DNA from: an uncultured Eubacteriales bacterium
GTDB lineage: Bacteria > Bacillota > Clostridia > Oscillospirales > Oscillospiraceae
Direction: 5' to 3'
Length of the DNA stretch: 49,086 nucleotides
NCBI GenBank assembly: GCA_902475855.1
Contig: CABSBF010000014.1
Location: forward strand, 1 to 49,086
Below, piece after piece: positions 7,150-14,776 of the stretch (within the stretch, counting starts at the first letter, position 1; each line of letters opens with the position of its first letter). The notes beneath the pieces were generated by a model, which did no database searches, was not told the origin of the DNA, and saw nothing but the letters and a program-made list of their open reading frames with translations. The position numbers and the translations under genes were made by a program.

Positions 7150-7635
7150 ATGCTGCAATGGCTGACAACCACGCAGGCCGGGCGCCTGCTGCTGACGCTT
7201 CTGATCTCCGCTGTTCCGGTGGTCGAGCTGCGCGGCGGGATTCCCTACGGAATTGCGCGGGATCTGAATCCGTGGCTCGCCTTTGCCGCCAGCGTGGTCG
7301 GCAATATGCTGCCGGTTCCTTTTATTCTGCTGTTTATCCGCAAGATCCTGCACTGGATGAAACGCTATCCGCGCCTCGGAAAAATTGCGCGCAACCTGGA
7401 ATCGCGGGCGGCAAAAAAGAGCGCCGGTGTGCGAAAATCCGAGCTGATCGGGCTATGCCTCCTTGTTGCGGTCCCGCTGCCCGGAACGGGGGCGTGGACG
7501 GGCGCTCTGGTCGCAGCGCTGATGGAGATGCGGCTGAAGCGGGCGATCCCCACGATATTTGCCGGCGTGCTGATCGCCGGCTTGCTGGTCACTTTGGCCT
7601 GTACGGGAGTGCAGGCGCTGCGTTTTCTGGTCTGA
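7150..7635 (+). CDS. Small multidrug export-like membrane protein (COG2426)
   Basis: A 161-aa protein of the Sm_multidrug_ex family. The family signature PVVELRGGIPYGIA lies at about residues 20-35, and four to five hydrophobic segments are visible, with a second re-entrant-like motif VAVPLPGTGAWTGALVA. Despite the family name, transport of drugs is not established; related folds include DedA-type proteins. An upstream in-frame start at 7108 is rejected because AAGGAG (7135-7140) lies 9 bases before the ATG at 7150. The dCMP deaminase gene follows after 18 bases. Confidence 0.82.
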   Translation: MLQWLTTTQAGRLLLTLLISAVPVVELRGGIPYGIARDLNPWLAFAASVVGNMLPVPFILLFIRKILHWMKRYPRLGKIARNLESRAAKKSAGVRKSELIGLCLLVAVPLPGTGAWTGALVAALMEMRLKRAIPTIFAGVLIAGLLVTLACTGVQALRFLV

Positions 7636-7653
7636 CGGACAGGGAGGAAGCAA

Positions 7654-8139
7654 ATGAAACGACAGGGCTATATTTCTTGGGATGAGTATTTTATGGGCAT
7701 CGCGCTTCTGGCGGCTGAGCGAAGCAAGGATCCCAACACGCAGGTCGGCGCCTGCATCGTTTCGCCGGAGAATATCATCATTTCCACCGGCTATAACGGT
7801 CTGCCCAACGGGTGCAGCGACGATGAATTTCCGTGGGAACGCGAGGGCGCGAGCACGAAGTATCCCTTTGTTGTCCATGCGGAGCTGAATGCCATTTTGA
7901 ACGCGGGCGGCCGCGTTCTGCGCGGTGCGCGGCTGTATGTGGCACTTTTCCCCTGCAACGAGTGCGCAAAGGCCATCATTCAGGCCGGAATTGCCGAGAT
8001 CGTCTATCTCTCCGATAAGTATAACGGCACGGAGATGAATCTTGCTTCCAAGAGAATGCTGGATGCTGCCGGCGTGCGCTACCATCAGCTCCCCACCGAG
8101 CTGCGCAAGATCACGCTGGACTTTTCCTGCGAGGTCTGA
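7654..8139 (+). CDS. dCMP deaminase
   Basis: A 161-aa zinc-dependent deoxycytidylate deaminase, making dUMP for thymidylate synthesis. The zinc and catalytic motifs are HAE (His75, Glu77) and PCNEC (Cys101, Cys104). The N-terminal ISWDEYFMGIALLAAERS and the insertion around the extra Cys54 are typical of the ComEB-like bacterial group. GGGAGGAAGCAA precedes the ATG. It lies 18 bases after the COG2426 protein gene and is probably co-transcribed with it. Confidence 0.92.
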   Translation: MKRQGYISWDEYFMGIALLAAERSKDPNTQVGACIVSPENIIISTGYNGLPNGCSDDEFPWEREGASTKYPFVVHAELNAILNAGGRVLRGARLYVALFPCNECAKAIIQAGIAEIVYLSDKYNGTEMNLASKRMLDAAGVRYHQLPTELRKITLDFSCEV

Positions 8140-8208
8140 GAACTCTGTTTTTTGCCGCCGCAGCCCGCGGTATTTCCGAAAAAAACATGATTTGAATGAA
8201 AATATTTC

Positions 8209-8237
8209 TTTACTTTTTCACAACTTTATGATAAGAT
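8209..8237 (+). promoter_or_regulatory. Promoter of rpsO
   Basis: TTTACT (8209-8214), a 17-base spacer and TAAGAT (8232-8237) with a TGn extension. It is followed by a structured 5' leader of about 115 bases. Confidence 0.65.
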
Positions 8238-8245
8238 TAGATGGA

Positions 8246-8317
8246 TGACAGCCGTCAGTGCATACAAGCGCTCAGTTTTGGGAAAACTCTCCGCAGCCGG
8301 AGTGTTCCGCCATCCCA
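8246..8317 (+). promoter_or_regulatory. Structured rpsO 5' leader (candidate S15 autoregulation)
   Basis: Three consecutive hairpins can be drawn: TGAC/GTCA (8246-8257), AGTGC/GCGCT (8257-8272), and ACTCTCCG/CGGAGTGT (8286-8305, one mismatch) inside an outer stem TGGGA/TCCCA (8279-8317). S15 represses its own mRNA through leader structures in several bacteria, but the fold differs between clades. No match to a specific published class can be claimed from reading alone. Confidence 0.5.
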
Positions 8318-8358
8318 GACTTAGCCGGAGGATAATCATTTGAAAGGTGGAAACTACC

Positions 8359-8625
8359 ATGATCCAGAAAGAAAAAAAGACAGCTATCATTGCGGAATAC
8401 GCAACCCATGAGGGCGACACCGGTTCTCCCGAAGTTCAGATTGCCATCCTCACCGCCCGCATCAACGAGCTCAATGAGCATCTGCGCGAGCACAAGCACG
8501 ACAACCATTCCCGCCGCGGCCTTCTGATGATGGTCGGCAAGCGTCGCAGCCTGCTGGACTATCTGGCGAAGAAGGACATCAACCGCTATCGTGCCATCAT
8601 CGCCAAGCTGGGCATCCGCAAGTAA
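8359..8625 (+). CDS. rpsO: Ribosomal protein S15
   Basis: An 88-aa primary 16S rRNA-binding protein of the 30S platform. The signature GDTGSPEVQIAILTARINEL and HKHDNHSRRGLLMMVGKR are both present, and length is standard. The in-frame GTG at 8347 is rejected because AAAGGTGG lies 8 bases before the ATG at 8359. It has its own promoter and a terminator at 8637-8666, followed by pnp, the usual bacterial gene order. Confidence 0.97.
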   Translation: MIQKEKKTAIIAEYATHEGDTGSPEVQIAILTARINELNEHLREHKHDNHSRRGLLMMVGKRRSLLDYLAKKDINRYRAIIAKLGIRK

Positions 8626-8636
8626 TATCTGCACAG

Positions 8637-8666
8637 AATGGGCGGCCCTGCGGTCGCCCATTTTCA
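8637..8666 (+). terminator. Terminator between rpsO and pnp
   Basis: AATGGGCG (8637-8644) pairs perfectly with CGCCCATT (8655-8662), 10-nt loop, then TTTTC. The short T-tract suggests partial read-through into pnp, for which no separate clear promoter was found. Confidence 0.75.
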
Positions 8667-8680
8667 CAGTTCCCCGCCGC

Positions 8681-8786
8681 GGGAGTGCTGTTTAGCAGTT
8701 GAAAGCGCCGCTGATTCCTCGGAAGCGGTTTCAAGTGCTAAAACCTCCCGTGATCATTATAAAAATGGAGGTTTTCCCATGATCAC
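8681..8786 (+). promoter_or_regulatory. pnp leader with competing hairpins over the ribosome site
   Basis: Fold A is one long stem: GGGAG/CTCCC, TTTAGCA/TGCTAAA, TTGAAA/TTTCAA and CCGC/GCGG between 8681 and 8749. Fold B pairs AAAACCTCC (8740-8748) with GGAGGTTTT (8767-8775), burying the Shine-Dalgarno site. GTGATCAT (8750-8757) can also pair with ATGATCAC (8779-8786), which contains the start codon. Folds A and B share 8740-8748 and exclude each other. This looks like translational control of PNPase. Confidence 0.7.
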
Positions 8787-10911
8787 CAGAAAACAGTATC
8801 CGAATCACCATGTGTTTGAAACGACCATCGGCGGCCGTCCCTTCACCGTGGAAACGGGCAAGGTCGCAGAGCTGGCCGATGCCGAGTGCATCTGCCGCTA
8901 CGGCGATACCGTCGTTCTGACCACCGTGACCTGCTCCCCCGACCCCAAGCCCGGTATTGACTACTTCCCCCTGACCATCGAGTTTGAGGAGAGAATGTAC
9001 TCCGTCGGCCGCATCCCCGGCAGCTTCAACCGCCGCGAGGGCAAGCCCTCCGAGCGCGGCATCCTGAACAGCCGCATCATCGACCGCCCGATGCGCCCGC
9101 TGTTTGACGACGAGTTGCGCAACGATGTCGTCGTTACCTGCACTGTGCTGGCCAACGACTATGACAACCCTGTGGAAGTCGTCGCCTCTCTCGGCGCATC
9201 CATCTCTGTTGCCTGTTCCGATGTTCCCTGGAATGGCCCCATCGCCACCACAAACGTCGCCTATGTGAACGGCGAATATGTCATCAACCCCTCCACCGAT
9301 CAGCGCAATGCTTCTGACTGCTTCGTCTGCATTGCCTCCACCTTTGAGAAGGTCGTCATGATCGAGACAGAAGCCAAGGAAGCACCGGAAAACATTGTCT
9401 ACGAGTGCATTCGTGTTGCCCACGAGACCAACATGGAAGTGGTCAAGTTCATCAACACCATCGTTGACACCATTGGCAAGCCGAAGTTCGCCTTTGAGAA
9501 GGCTGCTGTCAACCACGACCTGCTGGACGACCTGTGCGCCTATGGCATGGATCAGATCGAGTACGCGCTCGACACCGATGACAAGAACATCCGCGAGGAG
9601 CGCCTGACTGCTGCTCGCCGCGACTTCGCCGAGAAGTTTGCCGAGAAGTACGAGGACTTTGACGTCAACATCGAGGTCTGCCTGTACAAGATGCAGAAGA
9701 AGATCGTTAAGAAGTGGCTTCTGGCCGGCAAGCGTGTCGATGGCCGTCAGATGGATGAGATCCGTCCGCTGGATGCCGAAGTCGGTGTTCTGCCGCGCGT
9801 GCATGGTTCCGGCCTGTTTGCAAGAGGCCAGACGCAGGTTCTGTCCATCTGCACGCTGAACACCCTCTCCGCTGCGCAGAAGCTGGATACCATCTATCAG
9901 GAAGATACCAAGCGTTATATCCACCACTACAACTTCCCGTCCTTCTCCACCGGCGAAGCAAGAGCGGCCCGTTCCACCTCCCGCCGAGAGATCGGCCACG
10001 GTTCTCTGGCTGAAAAGGCACTTGTTCCCGTGCTGCCCAGTGTGGAAGAATTCCCCTACGCCATCCGCGTTGTTTCCGAGGTTCTGTCTTCCAACGGTTC
10101 TACCTCTCAGGGCTCCATCTGCGGTTCTACGCTGGCACTGATGGATGCGGGCGTTCCCATCAAGCGTCCGGTTGCCGGCATCTCCTGCGGCCTGATTTCC
10201 GATCAGGAAACCGGCGAATGGCGCACCTTCACTGACATTCAGGGCGTTGAGGACTTCCACGGCGAGATGGACTTCAAGGTCGCCGGTACGACCGAGGGCG
10301 TCACCGCCATCCAGATGGACCTGAAGAACAAGGGCCTGACTATGGAAATCATTGCCGACGCTCTGGAGCGCTGCCGCAAGGCTCGCCTTGAGATCCTGGA
10401 GCAGGTCATGCTGCCCTGCATCTCCGAGCCGCGTCCCGATGTTTCCGAGTATGCACCGAAGATGATCTCCATGCAGATCCCGGTGGACAAGATCCGCGAA
10501 GTTATCGGCTCCGGCGGCAAGACCATCCAGAAGATCTGTGCAGATACCGGCGCCAAGGTCGATATCGATGACGATGGCAATGTCTTTATCGCTGCGGTCG
10601 ATCCCGCAGCCGGCTATGCTGCCAAGAAGATGATAGATGACATTTGCTTCGTCCCCGAGGTCGGCGCACTGTATTATGGCAAGGTCGTCCGCATCCTGCC
10701 CATCGGCGCTTTCGTTGAGATCGCTCCGGGTCACGACGGCATGGTTCACATCTCCAAGCTGGAAAACCGCCGTGTTGAGAAGGTCGAGGACGTTCTGAAC
10801 GTCGGCGATATGACCTGGGTCAAGTTCATGGGCTTCGACGAAAAGGGCCGTGCAAACTTCAGCCGCAAGGATGCCCTGAAGGAAATCGCGGAGTCCGAGC
10901 AGAATAAGTAA
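8779..10911 (+). CDS. pnp: Polyribonucleotide nucleotidyltransferase (PNPase)
   Basis: A 710-aa phosphorolytic 3'-5' exoribonuclease. Two RNase PH-like domains (about 1-230 and 310-540) flank an all-helical linker; RREIGHGSLAEKAL and the FxDIQGVEDFHGEMDFK region mark the catalytic second core. A KH domain (IPVDKIREVIGSGGKTI) and a C-terminal S1 domain follow. Length is standard. A longer frame opens at 8638, but GGAGG (8767-8771) is placed 7 bases from the ATG at 8779. It forms trimers and acts in the degradosome. The leader can hide its ribosome site (see 8681-8786). Confidence 0.97.
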   Translation: MITRKQYPNHHVFETTIGGRPFTVETGKVAELADAECICRYGDTVVLTTVTCSPDPKPGIDYFPLTIEFEERMYSVGRIPGSFNRREGKPSERGILNSRIIDRPMRPLFDDELRNDVVVTCTVLANDYDNPVEVVASLGASISVACSDVPWNGPIATTNVAYVNGEYVINPSTDQRNASDCFVCIASTFEKVVMIETEAKEAPENIVYECIRVAHETNMEVVKFINTIVDTIGKPKFAFEKAAVNHDLLDDLCAYGMDQIEYALDTDDKNIREERLTAARRDFAEKFAEKYEDFDVNIEVCLYKMQKKIVKKWLLAGKRVDGRQMDEIRPLDAEVGVLPRVHGSGLFARGQTQVLSICTLNTLSAAQKLDTIYQEDTKRYIHHYNFPSFSTGEARAARSTSRREIGHGSLAEKALVPVLPSVEEFPYAIRVVSEVLSSNGSTSQGSICGSTLALMDAGVPIKRPVAGISCGLISDQETGEWRTFTDIQGVEDFHGEMDFKVAGTTEGVTAIQMDLKNKGLTMEIIADALERCRKARLEILEQVMLPCISEPRPDVSEYAPKMISMQIPVDKIREVIGSGGKTIQKICADTGAKVDIDDDGNVFIAAVDPAAGYAAKKMIDDICFVPEVGALYYGKVVRILPIGAFVEIAPGHDGMVHISKLENRRVEKVEDVLNVGDMTWVKFMGFDEKGRANFSRKDALKEIAESEQNK

Positions 10912-10917
10912 AAATCA

Positions 10918-10953
10918 GCCGGTCGGAAGAATATATTCCGACCGGCGTTTTTG
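10918..10953 (+). terminator. Terminator of pnp
   Basis: GCCGGTCGGAA (10918-10928) and TTCCGACCGGC (10936-10946) form a perfect 11-bp stem with a 7-nt loop, followed by GTTTTTG. Confidence 0.93.
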
Positions 10954-10955
10954 TA

Positions 10956-10989
10956 TCAAAAAGGCAGATGCATCAGCACCTGCCTTTTT
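10956..10989 (-). terminator. Terminator of the pncB operon
   Basis: AAAAAGGCAG (10958-10967) and CTGCCTTTTT (10980-10989) form a stem whose A/T ends give a T-tract in both directions. It lies just after the stop of the membrane-protein gene on the minus strand. Confidence 0.82.
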
Positions 10990-10995
10990 ATAAAA

Positions 10996-11535
10996 TTACA
11001 GTTTCAGCTTCGGCCGCAGCTTGACAAAATAGAAAATCTCCAGCCGTCCGATCAGAATGTCATAGACTACAAAGGTGAGATTGGCCAGCGCTAGCAGCAC
11101 AGCAAGCATCCATTTCTCATACTCGCGGAATTCCGCCGAGACCGCGGGCATGCGGAAGATAAAAATCATCAGGCCATAGGCGGCGCAGAGCGCAAGATTG
11201 ACGTACAGCAGCTTGACCAGCCACTTCAGGGGCTTCGCGCCGCGCAGCCGTCCGAAGAAGGTTCTGAGCATCGGATAATAGCCGAAAAAGACGAAGAGGA
11301 TTGCACTTTCTTTTTCCGGTGCAAGCAGCAGACTCAGGATCGCCACCGCCCCGTACCAGACAAGCCCCCATTTCCAGCCGCATTCACAGTAGACGGGAAT
11401 CAGCACCAGAGAGGCAAGCACCGGACAGGCGATGGAGGCGAAAGCAATCGTTCCGCCGAGGAACATCAGAGCCACCGCCAGCGCCGCCAGCACGCCGCAC
11501 AGCGCGAGAACGGAGGCTTTCGTTTTTTTATTCAT
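10996..11535 (-). CDS. Membrane protein of unknown function coupled to pncB
   Basis: A 179-aa protein with five to six hydrophobic segments and a basic C-terminus, resembling the small integral proteins used as ECF-type substrate-binding (S) subunits. I do not recognise a precise family. The ATG at 11535 overlaps the pncB stop by 8 bases (ATGAATAA); the in-frame GTG at 11547 has no ribosome site. Because it is translationally coupled to nicotinate phosphoribosyltransferase, it may handle uptake of niacin or another NAD precursor. That role is inference; no energising ATPase is nearby. Confidence 0.7.
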   Translation of the reverse strand: MNKKTKASVLALCGVLAALAVALMFLGGTIAFASIACPVLASLVLIPVYCECGWKWGLVWYGAVAILSLLLAPEKESAILFVFFGYYPMLRTFFGRLRGAKPLKWLVKLLYVNLALCAAYGLMIFIFRMPAVSAEFREYEKWMLAVLLALANLTFVVYDILIGRLEIFYFVKLRPKLKL

Positions 11536-12994
11536 GGCGTTCGCCACCGGCGTTTGCCTTCAGCAGATCGTACTTGATGTCCCAGAGCCGCTGCGACAGG
11601 TCAACATAGTAGTTGTGCGGGTTGTCAAAACGCTTGACCTCATCCCAGAGCGTATCTACCTGCGCCTTGCAGTAGCTGCGGATCTCGTCGAGCGTCGGAA
11701 GCGTATAGACCAGCTTGCCGTTTTTGAACACAGGAACCTGAAGCTCACGCGCCGTGAAGTTGTAGACCTCCTTCTCCTTCCACGTAGCCTCAGGATCGAA
11801 GATGCGGATGTTCTTGCTGTCATCTACGGTTTCATCCCAGACACACAGATAGTCTGCGATGGCCTTGCCGGTGTCATTGCCGTAGAAACGGTAGAGCTTC
11901 TTGAAGTGCGGGTTAGTGATTTTGCCGGTGTTTTCGGAGATCTTGATCTTCGGCTCTATCGTGCCGTCCTCATGCTCCACGGCGACCAGTTTGTACACGC
12001 CGCCGAAGACAGGCTCACTGCGGGCGGTGATCAGGCGTTCGCCTACGCCGAACATGTCGATCTGCGCGCCCTGCCGCAGAAGATCCTGGATGAGGTATTC
12101 ATCCAGCGAGTTGGAAACGGAGATTGCGCACTCCGTCCAGCCAGCCTCATCAAGCATTTTTCTGGCCTTCTTTGTCAGATAGGTCATGTCACCGGAATCC
12201 AGACGGATGCCGCACTTGGTGATGCCCTTCGGCTTGAGAACCTCATTAAAGGCGCGGATGGCATTGGGGATGCCGCTTTTCAGCGTGTTGTAGGTATCGA
12301 CCAGCAGAGTGGCGTTTGTGGGGTAAAGCTCGCAGTAGGTACGGAAGGCTTCGTATTCGCTGTCGAACATCTGCACCCAGGAGTGCGCCATGGTTCCGCC
12401 GGCGTACACGCCGTAGAGCTGGTCGGAGATTGTGCAGGCGGTGCCGTTGCAGCCGCCAATATAGGCGGCACGTGCACCGAGAATTGCGCCCTGCGCGCCC
12501 TGTGCGCGGCGGGAGCCGAATTCCAGCACCGTCCGTCCCTGTGCCGCGCGGACAACCCGGTTGGCCTTGGTCGCAATCAGACTCTGGTGGTTCAGGACCA
12601 GCAGAATGTAGGTTTCCACAAGCTGCGCCTCGATCGCAGGTGCGCGCACTGTGAGAATGGGCTCCTTGGGGAAAACGGGCGTGCCCTCCGGTACGGCGAA
12701 AATATCTCCCGTGAAATGGAAGGTTTCCAGATACTTCAGGAAGCCCTCGTCGAAGAGCTTTCTGCCGCGCAGATAGGCAATGTCCTCCTCGGAGAAGTGC
12801 AGATCCTGAATATACTCGACGACCTGCTCCAGACCGGCTGCAATGGCGAAGCCGCCGTTGTCCGGGACATTGCGGTAAAACACATCGAAATAGCAGATCT
12901 GATCTTTTTTTCCGTTGACAAAGTAGCCGTTGCCCATGGTCAGCTCGTAGAAATCGCACAGCATCGTCATGTTCAGAGTTTTGTTGACTTTCAT
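11528..12994 (-). CDS. pncB: Nicotinate phosphoribosyltransferase
   Basis: A 488-aa enzyme that makes nicotinate mononucleotide from nicotinate and PRPP in the NAD salvage route. Typical segments are the N-terminal LCDFYELTMGNGYF, the substrate pocket LEFGSRRAQG, and GIRLDSGDMTYL, followed by the (beta/alpha) barrel end SNSLDEYLI and FGVGERLITA. Length matches the Firmicute form. GAGGTGCAAC precedes the ATG, and a strong promoter lies at 13024-13052. It is followed by a coupled small membrane protein. The nearby sirtuin gene consumes NAD, but it is in a separate unit. Confidence 0.95.
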   Translation of the reverse strand: MKVNKTLNMTMLCDFYELTMGNGYFVNGKKDQICYFDVFYRNVPDNGGFAIAAGLEQVVEYIQDLHFSEEDIAYLRGRKLFDEGFLKYLETFHFTGDIFAVPEGTPVFPKEPILTVRAPAIEAQLVETYILLVLNHQSLIATKANRVVRAAQGRTVLEFGSRRAQGAQGAILGARAAYIGGCNGTACTISDQLYGVYAGGTMAHSWVQMFDSEYEAFRTYCELYPTNATLLVDTYNTLKSGIPNAIRAFNEVLKPKGITKCGIRLDSGDMTYLTKKARKMLDEAGWTECAISVSNSLDEYLIQDLLRQGAQIDMFGVGERLITARSEPVFGGVYKLVAVEHEDGTIEPKIKISENTGKITNPHFKKLYRFYGNDTGKAIADYLCVWDETVDDSKNIRIFDPEATWKEKEVYNFTARELQVPVFKNGKLVYTLPTLDEIRSYCKAQVDTLWDEVKRFDNPHNYYVDLSQRLWDIKYDLLKANAGGERHE

Positions 12995-13023
12995 GTTGCA
13001 CCTCGAAACGTGTGTTTTCTTTG

Positions 13024-13052
13024 ATTATAGCCGTTTTTTCGCCAAATGGCAA
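13024..13052 (-). promoter_or_regulatory. Promoter of pncB
   Basis: TTGCCA (13052-13047), 17-base spacer, TATAAT (13029-13024) on the minus strand. Confidence 0.85.
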
Positions 13053-13065
13053 TCATTTTTTCTGA

Positions 13066-13093
13066 TTGACTTTCCGTCGCCTTTTGGTATGAT
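13066..13093 (+). promoter_or_regulatory. Promoter of the thioesterase-rimM-trmD run
   Basis: TTGACT (13066-13071), 16-base spacer, TATGAT (13088-13093) with a TGG extension. The -35 box lies about 14 bases from the divergent pncB -35, so the two promoters may interfere. Confidence 0.75.
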
Positions 13094-13120
13094 ATATTCA
13101 GAATAAGGGAGGATTGCACA

Positions 13121-13507
13121 ATGGCAATTGAGATCGGACTTCAGGGTTATGCGGAAACCCTTGTGGAAAAAGAAGATACCGCACAGTCGGTCGGTTCCGG
13201 CGGGCTGCTCGTCTATGCTACGCCCTGCATGGCGGCACTGATGGAGGGGGCGGCCTATGAAAGCATAGCGCCGTTTCTCGGTGCGGATGAGAGCTCCGTC
13301 GGCACGCGTATGGAGCTGACCCACGCATCCGCGACGCCCGTGGGGATGCAGGTTCACGCGGAATCCGTCGTTACGGCAGTGGAGGGACGGAAAATCACTT
13401 TTGAGATCCATGCCTTCGATGAGGCGGGGGAGATTGGGTGCGCCCTTCACGAGCGGGTAATCATCAAGACCGAGCGCTTTCTGGAAAAGTGCTATGACAA
13501 GCTGTGA
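13121..13507 (+). CDS. Hotdog-fold thioesterase (FlK-like)
   Basis: A 128-aa single-domain hotdog protein. The motif YATPCMAALME gives Thr34 and Glu42, and THASATPVGM gives His68; these match the Thr-Glu-His triad of fluoroacetyl-CoA thioesterase FlK. Most bacterial relatives have no fluorinated substrate and are annotated only as thioesterases, so the acyl-CoA substrate is unknown. GGGAGGATTGCACA precedes the ATG. It is the first gene of a run into rimM, trmD, a sirtuin and trmO; its stop codon lies just before the rimM ribosome site. Confidence 0.82.
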   Translation: MAIEIGLQGYAETLVEKEDTAQSVGSGGLLVYATPCMAALMEGAAYESIAPFLGADESSVGTRMELTHASATPVGMQVHAESVVTAVEGRKITFEIHAFDEAGEIGCALHERVIIKTERFLEKCYDKL

Positions 13508-13521
13508 AAGGAGCTGCGGAC

Positions 13522-14022
13522 TTGGAAAAGCAGTATTTGCAGGCGGGGCAGATCGTCAGCACTCACGGCGTGCAGGGAGAAGTAAAGATCCTGCCGTGGG
13601 CGGATGCCCCGGAGTTCCTGCTGAAATTTGATACCTTTTACCTGAACGGGAAGCCCTACGAGGTCGTTTCTTCCCGCGTTCACAAGAACTGCGTCCTGGC
13701 GAAGCTGCGCGGCGTGGATACGCCGGAGCAGGCTGTTCTGCTGCGCGGGCAGACCGTTTCCATTGACCGCAGCGGCGTAAAGCTGCCGGAGGGAACGGTA
13801 TTCATTGCCGATCTGATCGGCTGCCGCGTGCTGGACGAGGAAAATGCGGAGATCGGGAAAATTAAGGATGTTTTGACTATGCCATCGAGCGATGTCTACG
13901 TCATCGAGGGTGAGCGAAGCTATATGATCCCTGCGGTCAAGGAATTCATCCGCGAGATTGACGCCGCGCAGGGGATCGTCCGGGTGCATCTGATCGAAGG
14001 AATGGCGACAGATGAGAATTGA
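13522..14022 (+). CDS. rimM: 16S rRNA processing protein RimM
   Basis: A 166-aa 30S maturation factor that binds S19. The N-terminal beta-barrel starts QYLQAGQIVSTHGVQGEVKI, and the C-terminal PRC-barrel has GKIKDVLTMPSSDVYVI and MIPAVKEFI. The start is a TTG at 13522: AAAGGAG (13507-13513) lies 8 bases before it, and a start here gives the usual N-terminus. A GTG at 13504 is in frame but lies inside the preceding gene without a ribosome site. It overlaps trmD by 11 bases. Confidence 0.93.
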   Translation: MEKQYLQAGQIVSTHGVQGEVKILPWADAPEFLLKFDTFYLNGKPYEVVSSRVHKNCVLAKLRGVDTPEQAVLLRGQTVSIDRSGVKLPEGTVFIADLIGCRVLDEENAEIGKIKDVLTMPSSDVYVIEGERSYMIPAVKEFIREIDAAQGIVRVHLIEGMATDEN

Positions 14023-14776
14023 TATTTTAACGCTGTTTCCCGACACGGTCGGGGACATGATGAATGAATCCATCCTCGGCCGCGCACAGGAACGGGGCTA
14101 TATCCGCATCGAAACACACCAGATTCGCGACTACACTGCCAACAAGCAGAATCAGGTGGACGACTATCCCTACGGGGGTGGGCGCGGCGCGCTGATGCAG
14201 GCAGACCCGTTGTACCGCTGCTGGTGCCATGTCTGTGACGAGGCGGGCGCGCCGGTGCATACGATTTTTCTCTCCCCCTGCGGTCATGTGTTCCGGCAGG
14301 AGGATGCTAAGCGCCTGTCGCAGATGGAGAATATTGTGCTGGTCTGCGGCCACTACGAGGGCATTGATCAGCGCTTCATTGACGAGTGTGTGGACGAGGA
14401 GATCTCCATCGGGGACTTTGTCCTGACGGGCGGAGAGATCCCGGCGATGGCCGTCGCGGATTCGGTGTGCCGGCTGGTGCCCGGCGTTTTGCCGGATAAG
14501 GAGTGCTTCGAGGACGAGAGCCATTGGGACGGTCTGCTGGAATACCCGCAGTACAGCCGCCCGGCTGTCTGGCACGGCCGTGAGGTGCCGCCTATCCTGC
14601 TCTCCGGTGACCATGCGAAGGTCGCGCGCTGGCGCAGAAAGCAGGCCATCCTGCGCACCCGTGCGCGCAGGCCGGATATGTATGAGAAGCTGCGTTTTGA
14701 AACGAAAGAGGATAAAAAAATTCTGAGGGAGATCGCAGACGATGACGAACTTGGAAACGCTGAAGCAGTGGATTAA
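14012..14776 (+). CDS. trmD: tRNA (guanine37-N1)-methyltransferase
   Basis: A 254-aa SPOUT-class enzyme that methylates G37 of tRNAs reading CCN, CUN and CGG codons, preventing frameshifts. The N-terminus MRIDILTLFPD, the S-adenosylmethionine knot LTGGEIPAMAVADSVCRLVPGVL and the C-terminal YEKLRFETKED are family hallmarks. It begins inside rimM, as in most Firmicutes, and its last 35 bases overlap the sirtuin gene, which is unusual. Confidence 0.96.
   Translation: MRIDILTLFPDTVGDMMNESILGRAQERGYIRIETHQIRDYTANKQNQVDDYPYGGGRGALMQADPLYRCWCHVCDEAGAPVHTIFLSPCGHVFRQEDAKRLSQMENIVLVCGHYEGIDQRFIDECVDEEISIGDFVLTGGEIPAMAVADSVCRLVPGVLPDKECFEDESHWDGLLEYPQYSRPAVWHGREVPPILLSGDHAKVARWRRKQAILRTRARRPDMYEKLRFETKEDKKILREIADDDELGNAEAVD

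Noticed and set aside
8731..10749. Long minus-strand frame opposite pnp
   Set aside because: A shadow of pnp with no ribosome site, domain or promoter.
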